The position numbers and the translations under genes were made by a program. Of a DNA stretch of 64,000 bases, positions 23,641 to 35,614 are shown in pieces. Under the pieces are notes generated by a model. It saw only the letters and a program-made list of their open reading frames with translations, was not told the origin of the DNA and did not search any database. Source of the stretch: Dugong dugon. Its lineage: Eukaryota; Chordata; Mammalia; Sirenia; Dugongidae. Each line of letters begins with the position of its first letter. Position 1 is the stretch's first letter. The stretch lies in NCBI GenBank assembly GCA_030035585.1, contig CM057464.1:79716919-79780918 (forward strand). Direction: 5' to 3'.

Positions 23641-24029
23641 AGCTTTCTAGGGAAGAAGAGAGAAAAAAGTACTCAGTTCAAAGTCCAAATTGAAACTATG
23701 ATGCCAATGATTATTATCAATGTTTTTAATGTAATCAGTATCCAAGATAAATTGTAATGATATCAAGGCTATCTCTTTCTAAATTAAGAACAAATCACAT
23801 TTGACTTGATATGAAAATGAATCCTTTGAAGCTGAAATATCTTGGCATTGAATATTTGATTTAAGCACATTTGAATAATGTACAACATACAATCAAAGGA
23901 GACTAAGTGGAGAGAGTAATTAATTTGTCTCTTATGGAAACATATGTATTAGTTCATTAACTATTTTTTCTAAGATCTTCATGTTACTTCCATTGAATTT
24001 TGTTGCTTCAAACTGGTGTTCTTCAAACA

Positions 24030-25043
24030 TTGAATTTTATTTTACAAACAAAAGTACTTACAACCACTTTGGAAGTAAGTCTGGCAGTTTCTTATAAAGC
24101 TAAACATAAATCTACCCCTTGCTCTATCAACTTCATTCCTGGGAATTTGCCCAAGAGAAATGAAAATATGTTTCTCCAAAGACTTTTACAAAAATGTCAT
24201 AGCAGCCTTCTTCATATTAGCATAATAGTGGAAACAGCCCAGGTACCCGTCAATAAAAAGCATTGTTGTCGAGTCGATTCCTACTCGTAGCAACCCTATA
24301 GGACAGAGTAGAACCGCCCCATAGGGTTTCCAAGGAGGGGCTGGTGGATTCAAACTGTCGACCTTTTGGTTAGCAACTGTAGCTCTTAACCACTGTGCCA
24401 GCAGGGCTCCCATCAATATGGAGAAAAAGAGTACAATGAAAAAGTAATGAACTACTGATGTACTCAACAACATGAACGAATCTCAGAAGTGTGCTAAGAG
24501 AAAAAAGTCTTACACGAAATAGTATACACAGACTATAAGGTTCCATTTATATGAAGTCTTAGAAGAGGCAAAACTAATCTATGATGGGAAAAGATCAAAA
24601 CACTGTCGCTTCTGGGAGAGTGGGGAAAGGGAATTATTGGGAACAGACACAAAGACTGTTTCTGGGGTAATGTTCTATGTCTGACAGAGGTTTGCATTAT
24701 ATAAGTGTATGCATTTGTCGAAATTCCCCTAGTGGTACAACTAATATTTGAGTATTTCATTGTCTGTAAATTTTACTTTGAAAGAAATAAAAGATCTGCA
24801 AGAAAATATTGAACTCTAATTATGTCCATGCTAGTGTTTAAGGGTGTAGTGTACTGACATCTGCAACTTTGAAACATATTAAAAAATGGACACATATACT
24901 GAGAGAGTGATGGATAGATATGCAATAAAGCAAGCATGATAAAATGTTAATGGTAGAATCTAGATGGCAGTAATACAGGTATTATAATTCTTTCAACTTT
25001 TTGTATTTTGAAAATTTTCATAATAAAATGTTGGAAAAGATTA
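24030..25043 (+). mobile_element. Ancient L1M 3' end with a nested AfroSINE
   Basis: Words in L1 order are ttacaaccactttggaag, cattcctgggaatttgc, atagtggaaacagccc, then after the SINE catcaatatggag, gactataaggttccattt, and the tail ttttgaaaattttcataat. It is old and diverged. The element resumes exactly across the SINE (acccgtcaata / catcaatatgg). Confidence 0.8.
24257..24412 (-). mobile_element. AfroSINE in the ancient L1
   Basis: A complete reverse-complement copy from gcattgttgtcgagtcgatt to gtgccagcagggctcc. The flanking duplication cgtcaata/catcaata belongs to the L1 target. Confidence 0.93.
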
Positions 25044-25044
25044 A

Positions 25045-27640
25045 ACACATTCTTCATAGTTCTTGTTTCCTTTATATTAACATTTACAGTGGAATGCTTA
25101 AAAATCATTTTAAAAATATTTTATTTCCATAGAAACAAAAAAGATTTACATAATTCTATTTCATTACAAACTTACTCAATCTTCTTGGTCTGTTCATTAA
25201 GTTTGGTCATATTTTTGCTATTCCTTTGTGTTTTCCAGATTTAAAATGATAATCAGGTACTATATTTTAATCTTTATAAGTGTGGTTAATTTTATACCTA
25301 CACAATACATTATAAAATTTCATGGTATAAATAGTTGATTTTTCATTCAGATGCTGATGATCTCATGGATTTCAGTTTGAACACTTTCTTGAGGCCACGG
25401 AAGGCAATTTATGTGGAACCAGGGTGAGATGGTAAATTCGCAGGTTGTCAAAGTTCTATTCCTTGCAACTTCACTAAGCAGAATATACTATGATCTGTAT
25501 TTTTAAATTAATTCCCCCTTTTTATAATGATGAGGAAATTGAGGACAAAGGTATTGTCTGCAAAGTTCCTTTCAGGATAGTTTCTGAAATAATTGTAGGG
25601 TGAACATGTTTTCTAAGTCATCCAGTTGCATGTAGGTGCTGATATATTGACTAGGATCCTATGGAAGCATCACATGAAGCTGAAGCATCAAAGATTAACA
25701 TCACGATATTACGTCATCAGTAACATTTTATGGTAGTTAAAACAGGAAGATTGGCTTAAAAGGAATTTAAAAAAAATTTATTATTAATAAGAACCTACAA
25801 ATGACCTTACCAACTGATTAATCAACTTATTATACTCCGCTTCTAAGAGATAGTAATCTCATTTTAAGGACTTAGTACTTGTTTAAAAATTGATCTGTTA
25901 TGCGCATAGTTTCTTATTTTGAAGGAATATTTGGTATACACCCCTTGCAAAAAACAAACAAACAACAAACACTTAACAAAACCCAATTTTAAATGGAAAA
26001 AATATGCAAAATAAATGTTTAAAATATCTATTTAAGAATTTATGTTCTTGAAAAAAACTAAAAAGTATAAAAGTAAGTTCAATGCATTTTATTTAACAGT
26101 TTATAAATTATAATTGTACAGTTAATTTTTGGTATAATCCTTCATGCACCTTTAACAGCAAAATATAATGGTATTCACGTCATATATGATTTTTCACATT
26201 GTGTTCCAAAGGGTTATCTTAGTGAAAATTTTTGAGACTTTCATCAGTTTTCTCAGGGGCGTCTCCTAATATGTTGTTATTTAAATAATTTTTTTTTGAA
26301 CAATCTCTACTGTCATAAGTTTAGTTTTTGATTTTCTAATTTCAACTGACACGTGGTTAAAACCTGCCAGATTACCATTGAACAATGGTTTTTGATATGA
26401 TTACCTTGATGGAAATCTGTGACTTTTATCATATTTGCAACTTCACTTCAGAATTGATTTGATTGTCATTAATTTTATGATATCTTAAAATCACAGAGAA
26501 AGACCACAAAGTCCAAAGATGACCTTGGCTGGTCATGATAAACACGTTGGAAATAGTGCTCACTAGTAAATTTTATTATCCATGGCAAACTAAATTGTCT
26601 TATGCTATATTAACTATGGCAATTCTTATTATATATTGAGCACTAGAATACAGAATAGTTAGACTAGGATGCATTCATTGATATGTGTTACTATTAAGTA
26701 TAAGAGATGTCACTGATAGTGGCTGGATAGATCGATAGAACTTACACACCAGTTACTTAATTAATCACTGAATTCTGATTACCTGAAGGAGACTGTATGG
26801 CATTTAGGGAGCAGAAGATGTGAGAAGTTAAATGAAGAAAATGGGCTATTTCTAGAAAATAGGCAGAATTCATCAAGATTTTCTTCAGATGTTAGATTTA
26901 TGCCAAATTTTCAATATTGTTTTTACAGCTGATGAAAGTATGTGGAGATTTTGAGATTGTCCTGTCATTCTTCTGATAGAAAAACATGTCAGCAGTGCAG
27001 CATTGTGGGGCAACGCCTAGTTATTAAGATGATTTCTCATCAACCTGCTCATTTTGGGATCTTATGGACACTAATTTATTATAGCATTAACGTTCTTACA
27101 CATAATCATTATCGCTCTGTAAGAATTTTCTGTCATTCTGGTGTGTTGTTATGAGGTATCCAGGATTTATAGCAGGAAAATTTTCTGTTTGATTTTTTAC
27201 ACTATTGTTCATAACATTATGCAGCCTTTTAAAGCCACTGATGTATTTTGAATTATATTAAAGTCATTTGTGGAATATTAAATACATATTTTATTATTAC
27301 ACAGCTAAAAGAGTGCATTGTATTTTAGAGGCAGTAAATATTAGTACGTGAAGTCAAACTCTTTGGAATCTCTTCTCTTATTCATTAATATATTAGACTT
27401 TCCTTAGCTGTCTTCTGGGAGAGCTAGATGCAGAAAAGCATAAAAAATGATGGCATATTACAGTAACTTCAAATGACTATTCATATATAGGTTTCGGACC
27501 CAGATAACTTGGGGTAAGTTGTAAGGCCAAATTACAAAAAAATTGTAAATTATAAATATAAAGGAAATCTAAAATCAATGATTAGGGTGTGCAACAAGTA
27601 TTTTGTTTTGCATGTATATTCATTCTCAAGACTATTTTAA
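25045..27640. other. AT-rich sequence without recognised features
   Basis: About 2.6 kb with no repeat family, RNA gene or coding exon recognised. Confidence 0.5.
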
Positions 27641-27644
27641 TGAG

Positions 27645-27846
27645 AATCCTTGGGTGGCATGAACAGTTAAATGCTTGACTACTAACAGAAAAGTTGGTGG
27701 TTCAAACCCACCCAGAGGTGCCTTAGAAGAAAGGCTTGGCAATCTGCTTCTGGTCACAACCTGGAAAATCTCATGGACTGCAGTTTTACTCTGCAACTCA
27801 GGGGGTTGCCATGAATCATAATCAACTTGATGGCAGTCGCTTTGGT
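27645..27846 (+). mobile_element. AfroSINE, long old variant
   Basis: Head ccttgggtggcatgaacag, B-box-like gtggttcaaacccaccc, middle agaagaaaggcttggcaatc, tail ttgccatgaatcataatc. Confidence 0.82.
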
Positions 27847-27849
27847 TGA

Positions 27850-29230
27850 ATGAATTTTTGAATGGTAACGATATTTTAATTTAATTGAGGTGTTATGTCT
27901 GTGACCATAATTATGGGAAAAACAGGAAAGAAAGTAGGAGTAAATGTGGAAAAATCACATTACAATTGGAGGAAGTTTCTCTTTTTATATACATATTGCA
28001 CTGTAATTGCTCATATTAAATATTCAATATATGCTTTTGAATAGATGAAAGCATGACTAAATTGATCATAGGTACGAATTGTCTTCTTGCAAGGAAATGG
28101 CTAGTCCTCCAGAGTCTTCGTTTTCTTCTGTGTTATTCCTCCTGCATTGTACTACATCTATCTTCTTTTGACATTTCAACATTGAGAGAATATTTTTACT
28201 AAGTAAAAATAATGAACTAGCAAACCATGCAAAGACCAAGGGAATCAAATTCTGCTTAAAAATTGCCATATAAATTTTTATTTTAAAAGCCACTCCCTAA
28301 GGCCGTATTCCTTAAAATGTTTAAATTACAAATGAGATTGACAGATATGACAGTTTAAGAGTGATTCCATCATTCTGTAAATATATACTTTTTTTTCTAG
28401 TAATATACATATACTACATAATTAACACAAGGTTCATCCCTCAAATAGAGCCTAATAAATGCAATATTTTAGTGGTCATTTCTATATTTTTTACCCTCTT
28501 TTTCTCTCTTTTCTCCATCTCATTTTCTGCTACCAGGATTTCTGCTACATTGTCAATTCTGTTTTTTCTCCCATACTTCTTCAGGTTCTCAATTCTTTAA
28601 TGCTACTTTTTTCTAAAACACAAAATAGCTTTCTGCTCTCTAACTCCTTCTGTTCTGCCATTAAGAGCTGTATCTCTTGTTCTTACATTTGAAAAATCTT
28701 TACTAGTCTCCTTCTGCCTTTAGCTGCTGTCCTAGTTCTTTACTTTCTCCTTTAACCAGTATCTTGGCTTCTTTTCAAACTACCTCCTGAAATTCTGGCT
28801 CAGACTCTGTTTATTAAAGGCAAATCCAGGGTCTTTTTCTTGATTTTTGTGTTTTACACAGTTGAAGTGTCATCCATCTTGAAAGACTCTTCTTTGGCTT
28901 CTGTGATACTCTTTTACTCTAGTTTATTGCCTGCCTCTTTGATAATCCTTGGTTCTGTCTCTTCCATCGTCATTTTCCTAATCTAACTCTAAATTTTGGT
29001 GTTCCCAAAGCTTCAAACATTTGATTAGCATTATTAATATTTACTTATATTTTTTCTTTGACCTTAATTTCTTAACTTCTCCTTAGACGAAATCTGGTTA
29101 AACTAAGTTAGATATGTAAGATAGACATGATACTGTTGTTTAATCCTCTCAAAAAGAACACAGTACGAGAAAAATCAAAAAATTATTGAGTTAAATCCCA
29201 TGACTACAAATAAGTAATGTCATTTAGTGG
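27850..29230. other. Sequence without recognised features, partly pyrimidine-rich
   Basis: 28460-29010 is unusually C/T-rich on the plus strand. Two overlapping frames there are low-complexity Phe/Leu/Ser products and not convincing genes. Confidence 0.45.
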
Positions 29231-29235
29231 AGCAG

Positions 29236-29292
29236 TTCTAGTCTGTCCTATAAGGACACTATGAGTTGGAACTGACTTGACAGCAATGAGTT
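29236..29292 (+). mobile_element. AfroSINE 3' tail fragment
   Basis: Only gagcagttctagtctgtcc and actatgagttggaactgac remain, ending in cagcaatgagtt. Confidence 0.72.
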
Positions 29293-29477
29293 AGAGAGAA
29301 AAATTAAAAGTATATAATTACAAAAGTAGAACTACTCAACTAATTTACTGATGAGTTCAGGTTTTAAAAAATCATATGGAAGATGGATGACAATACATAT
29401 ATCAGTAATGAATAGAAAATTAGTAGAAAAACACAGAAAAATGATTCCCAGGGAGCAAAACTCCAGAATGAATGTGG

Positions 29478-29498
29478 CAAAAAAAAAAAAAAAAAAAA
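29478..29498. repeat. A-run
   Basis: Uninterrupted A-run of about 20 bases with no recognisable element on its left. Confidence 0.8.
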
Positions 29499-29599
29499 GC
29501 TAATTTTTAAATGGGAAGAATTTCAACACACACACACTCATGCATATCTATCTACATATTTTTATATATCTGTGTATCTAACGATCTTTCTTTAGAACT

Positions 29600-29905
29600 G
29601 GATAGGAAACTGCATAACTGTCGACAAATTTCAGTGGAGCTTCCAGACTAAGACTGACTAATAAGAAAGGCCTGGCAATCTACTTCTGAAAATTAGCCTG
29701 TGAAAACCTTATGGATCACAACAGAACACTGTCTAGTATAGTGCTGGAAGATGAGCCCCTTAAGTTGGAAGGCACTACACAATGTCTGCAACAATGGACT
29801 CAAACATGCTAACCATCAGGAAGGTCCAGGCAATGTTTCATTATATTGTATAGAGGGTCTCCCATGAGTCGGTGCTGACTTCATGGCAACTGACAACAAC
29901 AGGAG
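29600..29905 (+). mobile_element. Internally deleted RTE derivative
   Basis: RTE 5' part (gtggagcttccagactaag, ctgtgaaaaccttatggatc, gctggaagatgagcccc, gttggaaggcact) is fused directly to the RTE 3' part (gtctgcaacaatggactc, gcaatgtttcatta, cccatgagtcggtgctg, caactgacaacaac). The coding region is absent. The junction differs from the copy at 12826-13652. Confidence 0.85.
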
Positions 29906-30142
29906 AGACCAAACAGTGATGGTGGAAAGAAAGGAATCCTAAGTAGTCAGATACTATTTAAATTTTTCTTTTTACATTCATAAGCTCATATATAGGCACA
30001 TAGGGAGCATCAAATAAACATTTTTAAAATGTAAATTAATACTTATTTTATGTTTGAGAAAGCTGATAATTAATGATTTACTCAAAGTTATCCATCTAGA
30101 CAAGAATCCAGTACTTTTTTCAACTACCTTAAGTTAAGAAGA

Positions 30143-30294
30143 AGCCTGATGGTGCAGTGGTTAAAGAGCTTGGCAGCGAACCAAAAGGTCGGCAGTTCAA
30201 ATCCACCACCTGCTCCCTGGAAGCCCTATGGGGCAGTTCTACTCTGTCCTATAGGGTCACTATAAGTTGGAATCAACTTGACGGCAATGGGTTT
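30143..30294 (+). mobile_element. AfroSINE
   Basis: Complete: gaagcctgatggtgcagtgg, caaaaggtcggcagttc, actataagttggaatcaac, ggcaatgggttt. A short duplication, ttaagaa, appears on both sides. Confidence 0.92.
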
Positions 30295-30653
30295 TAAGAA
30301 AGTTTTCAAGTTTCTTCTTAGTGAACCTCCAAGATTTTGGGAAGAAAGAAAGAGGAATCAGAAGATTGGAGATAAGCAAACCTAGCACTAATTTTTGGAA
30401 AAAGGAAGACGTATGAATTTCAGAAAGGATATATGGATAAGATTGAGTTTCGTATTTGGCCAAGCACCAGAAAGTATTTTCAGCTAGATAATATGTGAGA
30501 ATATAAAAACTTGGAGTCAGCATTTTTCATGTCAACAAATCATGTTGATCTAAAGTTTTATGGCAGATCAAGGAAAGAATCATAGAAATGCCGATTCTTG
30601 ATTTAGCAAAGTGTTTGAGGTTTATATGTAAAATGAGAGATGAAGATCTAAAC

Positions 30654-30867
30654 CAGGCATTAGCAAACCATGACTCTTAGGCAAAATTCAGCCCACATTC
30701 AACAAAATCCAGCCAAACAGCTTTAGAGCTAAGAATTTTTTTTTTTTTAAAGAGTTGTTATAAAACAACAGCAACGAAGTAGAATATATGACAGAGACCC
30801 AATGTGGCCAGCCAAGCCTAAAATGTTTAATATCTGGATCTCTATAAAAAAAGTTTGCTGACCCCTG
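30654..30867. mobile_element. hAT-Charlie-type MITE
   Basis: TIRs are CAGGCATTAGCAAACC and GTTTGCTGACCCCTG. The 8-base flanks atctaaac and acctaaat agree at six positions, and fit the hAT target preference. Same family as 5016-5557. Confidence 0.85.
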
Positions 30868-31114
30868 ACCTAAATAAACCTGCACTAATAAACTAAGATT
30901 TTAAGGCACAGACTCTTTGATTTGACTGCAAAATTGTCAGATTTAGCAAATAAAATACAGAACATCCACTTAAATTTGAATTTCAGATAAATAACAAATA
31001 ATTTTTTAGTATAAGTGTGTCCAATGCATTATTTGGAACACACACTAAAGAAGCTTTTTGTTATTTTTCTGAAATTTTATTTCCCTGGGGTGTGGCCTTC
31101 ACCACCTTTTATCT

Positions 31115-31423
31115 TTTGTAAGAGATAAAAGGAAAAGGAAGCAAGCAGAGAGTGGGGGATCTCAGATCACCAAGAAAGCAGTGCTGGGAGCAGAGTGCGT
31201 CCTTTGGACCCAAGGTTCCTGCGCAGAGACGCTCCTACTCTAGGGGAAGATTGATGACAACGAGGACCTTCCTCCAGAGCCGACAGAGAGACAAAGCCTT
31301 CCTCTGGAGCTGACACCCTGAATCCGGACTTCTAGCCTACTAAACTGTGAGAAAATAAATTCTCTTTGTTAAAGCCATCCACTTGTGGTATTTCTGTTAT
31401 AGCAGCACTAGATAACCAAGACA
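31115..31423 (+). mobile_element. Partial solo LTR, MaLR/ERVL-like
   Basis: The 3' part of the LTR family seen at 1826-2409 and 45296-45801, ending gataaccaagaca. A fossil; the left part of the LTR is missing. Confidence 0.85.
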
Positions 31424-32550
31424 TATAGTTATAAATTAATATAAACAATGATTGCATTTATTGAATGTGATGAAAATTTGTATACGTGTAGAGTGAATAG
31501 AGTTTGCATGAGGGTTACAATTACTACCAAAATTTCTGGCTTTGAGTTAAAAAGCAGAAGCTTAACATTCTAATACATAGATTTATGAAACATTAATGTG
31601 GGAAGTTAATGCCTTAAAATATATAAAAAGTGATACAGTAGAGAGCCTTTTAAAAACAGCATTTCAAATGATCTAAATGTAAATTAACCAGATATATGTG
31701 GATTACACCATTTTTTTATAATATAAATGAGTTTAAAATGAAGAGAACATTGCTTGACAATAGGAAACAATTCTGTACGGATATGCTTTGGGCTTTCAAA
31801 CATATGTTCAAACATCTGAACGATGGTATGGTTGATTTCACAAACTCTAATTGTGTCCAGAGTCACCGATTCATCATTTTTAGCAATTCTGAATGTTGGC
31901 TGTTTTCAAGTGATTGCACAGTAATCTTTCTGGATATTCATACATAATGCCTTTTTATCACATCTACACAAAGTGAATTATAAATCAATTTAACATGAAA
32001 AGATATACAGTTCTCAACTATCTACCTAGAAAGGGAACAGAAAGAAAGAAAACTCACCTTGGCTTACTGTTTTCTTTTTCCTCTTGTTTTAATCTTTACA
32101 TTTTCTAAAATTTTAACTGTGTACAGGTTCTTCCCAGAATACAGTTTTGGCACTGCATGTGGTAATTTGAATAAGTTAATTTTAAGTGGTTCTTTTGCAT
32201 ATTATGCCAAAAAAAAAAAGGTCAGATGTGCTGCACATCAGAATCCACAGCAGATAGGGCTCTTAGGCTCCTTCTCAAACCAGGTGTTAGAAAGTGGTGA
32301 TAAAGCAAAAAACATTGTTACCGAAAAGCTCACACTATAGAAAATGTAAGTAGTTTGTTTTCTGGGGTCATTAAAGTGTCTCTCTTTTTAGTCACCACTT
32401 TCCATCTTTCTTTTACAGCAGTAGAAATTATAATGAGATAACCATTCATAAAAGCAGATATTCTACAGGATGTACTTACACATATTCCACAGTATATACA
32501 CACTAAGTACGTATTAAATTCACACAGGTTGAAGATGTGGCTACTTAAAT
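31424..32550. other. AT-rich sequence without recognised features
   Basis: No repeat family or exon recognised. Confidence 0.5.
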
Positions 32551-32563
32551 TGAACTATAATAA

Positions 32564-32740
32564 GGGAGCCCTGGTGGTGTAGTGGAGCAGAGGTTAAGAG
32601 CTACAGCTGCTTACCAAAAGGTTGACAGTTCCAATCCACCAGCTGCTTCTTGGAAACCCTATGGATCAGTTCTACTCTGTCCTACAGGGTGGCAAAGAGT
32701 CAGAACCAACTCGACAGCAGCAGTTTTTTAATTTTTTTTT
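32564..32740 (+). mobile_element. AfroSINE, first unit of a tandem pair
   Basis: Head gggagccctggtggtgtagtgg to tail gagtcagaaccaactcg and a T-rich end. It carries a short repeat in the head (gtggagcagaggttaag). It is followed at once by a second SINE. Confidence 0.93.
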
Positions 32741-32909
32741 TACATGGTGGCGTAGTGGTTAAGAGTTTGGCTGCTAACGAAAAGGTTGGCAATTCAAATC
32801 CTCCATCCACTCCTTGGAAACCCAATGGGGCAGTTCTACTCTGTCCTATAGGGTCACTATGAGTCAGAGTCAACTCGATGGCAATGGATTTGGTTTTTGG
32901 GTATGATAT
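32741..32909 (+). mobile_element. AfroSINE, second unit of a tandem pair
   Basis: It starts acatggtggcgtagtgg without the usual gggagccc and ends ggcaatggatttggtttttg. The 9-base word tataataag lies before the first unit (32555-32563) and after the second, so it flanks the pair as a whole. Confidence 0.92.
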
Positions 32910-33097
32910 AATAAGACCCTCCAAACATAATTGCCATCAGCATTGCAGAATGGGGTATATATGGTCAGAACATCTTTATAGGGGATTACATTCATGGCAA
33001 GGAATTCAGAATTTGATTAACGAAAGAATATTGGTGACAGTGATAACAAGTCCTTGACTCTGGAGTGATGTGCCATTTGATTTGCATTGTGATAAAA

Positions 33098-33293
33098 CCC
33101 AAAACCAAACCCACTGCTGTCGAGTTGGTTTCAACTCATAGCAACCCTACAGGACAGAGTAGAATGATCCAAGGCTGTAAATCTTTACAGAAGCAGATTA
33201 CCACATAGTTCTCCCACGGAGTGCCTGGAGGGTTTGAACTGCCGACCTTTCTTTTTTAGCAGCTGAGGCTTAACCACTGTGCCACCAGGGCGC
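33098..33293 (-). mobile_element. AfroSINE
   Basis: Tail aaaaccaaacccactgctgtc, middle with gcagattaccacatagttctc, head ccactgtgccaccagggcg. Imperfect flanking duplication gcattgtgata and gcatgtgata. Confidence 0.93.
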
Positions 33294-33294
33294 C

Positions 33295-34030
33295 TTCATG
33301 CATGTGATAGATATATATAAAATTATGTCAATCAGGTACAATTAATAAATAAAATTTCTCCAAAAAATTTAGAAAGTTTACATTGTTGGCTTCATACTTC
33401 TATTCTAGTTCAAAAGATTGCAAGTCATTTTATTTTTCTTTTTCCTAAAATTCTATTATAGACATATCTACAGGCTAATCTTCAATGGTTTATGATAATC
33501 CAGATGAGCTCAAGATTTGGTTGAATTGCACGTAGAGTGATAAATACTTACGAAAATTAAGGGTTTTTCCATTTATTTGGGACAGAGAGTTTTAGTAAAG
33601 GTTCAGAGATGTATCAAAAATATTTAGTCTAACTCTCACGCAGCCGTGTTTTAAATGCTATGATAGCTACAGGGAAGCATCCTAGGAAATTTTTATTAGT
33701 TTTTCTTCAAGTACATTTGCAACTACCACAGTCCATATATTTTATACCCTCTATATAAAATAAGAAAAGGGTAAATGTAAGTGTTATGTTAAGTTCTTCA
33801 ATAAATTGGAAATTAGGAGAGCTGTGGAATATTCAGGGCACAGACTAAAAAGAATATAAAATTTGAAAAAAAGTTTAAATTCAGAACTAGTTTGGGTGTG
33901 GGGGAGAAAGTCAGGGATTGTGACTTTAATTTGTAACAGAGGGAGACAATTCTTGTAAGTTTTCTTTTCTTTCTAAATACCGCGGTATTTACCAAATACA
34001 CCTGTATAACTAAATAGCTATTAAAAATAG
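33295..34030. other. AT-rich sequence without recognised features
   Basis: Nothing recognised. Confidence 0.45.
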
Positions 34031-34034
34031 TTTT

Positions 34035-34540
34035 CTTATTTAACAAACAATATTTGATTTCCTTCTATATCCTAGGTGTTGTGCTAGATGCCACGGTTAG
34101 AAAGATATGATTTTTTTTCAATATTTTACCATCTAGAAAGGAGACATAAGTAAACATATTATGAAAAAAAGACAGCAAATACAACGTTAAGAATAACACA
34201 GAATACTGTGGGACCATAGAGTGGAACACCAAAAGCAGCTTGGGATGTGGGTGCCAAGAGATGGCTTCCCAGAGGAAATGATAACGTACCTGAATCTTTA
34301 AGGAAGAAAAGAAGTTCATCGGGCTAAGAATAATACCTCATATGAGGAGAACATGGGAAGGCATTGAACATAAAATATGTGAGGACATGGAATGTTGGGG
34401 AATTATAAATCACACTGTATAATTGGATCACACATTTGTAAGGAAGAGACTGGAAGAAAACAAAGCTTGCTAAGTAAGCAGGCATCAGATCATGAAGAGG
34501 ATTGTCTGTTAGGTAAAGAAATTCATTCGGAAGAAATATC
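34035..34540 (-). repeat. L2 LINE relic, about 500 bp
   Basis: Reverse-complement L2 word order: caatatttgatttccttc, tcctaggtgttgtgctag, ccatctagaaaggagacata, cttcccagaggaaatgata, gggaaggcattgaacataa, catcagatcatgaagagg. Confidence 0.6.
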
Positions 34541-34925
34541 AAGCATAGATCCTTTGGAAAAGAAGTCTGTAATGAACCCAAACGAGTGAAAATAGCTGTG
34601 AGTTGACGAGGGCAACCTCAGGTTATCATATGCAAGAATAAATCACCCCAGGCATGGAGTTTCTCAATTAAGAATAAATAAATTAAAAAACAAAACAAAA
34701 CAAAACAAACAAACAACAACAAAAAAAAAACAGGGAGAATACGAACTTCAGGTATCTACTACCCCAAACAGCTTCATCTCCCCCAAAGTCCTTTGTTTTT
34801 CAGAAGTTCTTCTGTGAGTATGGTCAAAGAAAGCACGTAAGAGAAGCCAAACTAAATCAGATACATTTTAGAATTACCAGGCAAGAAAAGGCTAGCACAC
34901 CCCATTGATGAATCTAAGAAAACAC

Positions 34926-35097
34926 GTAACCAAAACCAAACCCATAGCCGTTGAGTCGATTCTGACTCATAACAACCTCATAGGACAGAATAGAACTGCC
35001 CTATAGGGTTTCTAAGGAGTGACTGGTGGATTTGAACTGGTGGATTTGAGCTACAGGAGCTCACTGTAGCTCTCAACCACTTTGCCACCAGGGCTCC
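34926..35097 (-). mobile_element. AfroSINE with perfect target duplication
   Basis: A complete reverse-complement copy with an internal repeat of ggtggatttga. Exact 10-base duplication aagaaaacac at 34916-34925 and 35098-35107. Confidence 0.95.
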
Positions 35098-35439
35098 AAG
35101 AAAACACAGGGAATATATATTGGTGTGGTAGATGCTATGAAGTACTTGGTTCCCAATCCTGCTGCTTTTCCTTCCCCTACATGTGTTGATCTTGAAAGCA
35201 CTCTCTAATAAAGTTCTTACATTGTAATTTCTGTCTCATATTCTGTTTCTCAGCAAAGCCAGCCTGCAAAATTTGGGTAACTAAGTAAGAAAAAATCTGC
35301 CTAGCAAGGTTTCCTGGCAAGGTGAAGAGGCACCCTTGTAGGTGAAGCATAGCTTCATAGGTTGTTTACTAAGCCCAAAGTTCAGAGCAATAGAATGAAT
35401 AGAACCTAAAAGATTTCATGTTAAGAGACTCAACCTGAG

Positions 35440-35610
35440 TGTCAACAAATTTCAGAGCTAAAATGTACTCTCAAATTGATTAAGTCCAACTCTACCACTT
35501 CAAAGACAGAGGAACCAAAGGTCAAAAAAGTCACGATTTCCTCAAAGCTACAAAACTATTTACAGCATGGACTGAGACTGAATTTCATATCTTCTCACTC
35601 CCAGCCCACT
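35440..35610 (-). repeat. MIR-like relic
   Basis: Resembles reverse-complement MIR: gacagaggaaccaaagg, then gcatggactgagactg, then catatcttctcactccc. Confidence 0.4.
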
Positions 35611-35614
35611 TCTT

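Noticed and set aside
28361-28692. Two overlapping hydrophobic open frames
   Set aside because: Pyrimidine-rich low-complexity sequence giving Phe/Leu/Ser; no domain or splice context.
35100-35290. Possible LTR end with a taataaagtt polyadenylation-like word
   Set aside because: No matching terminal sequence or second copy in the window.
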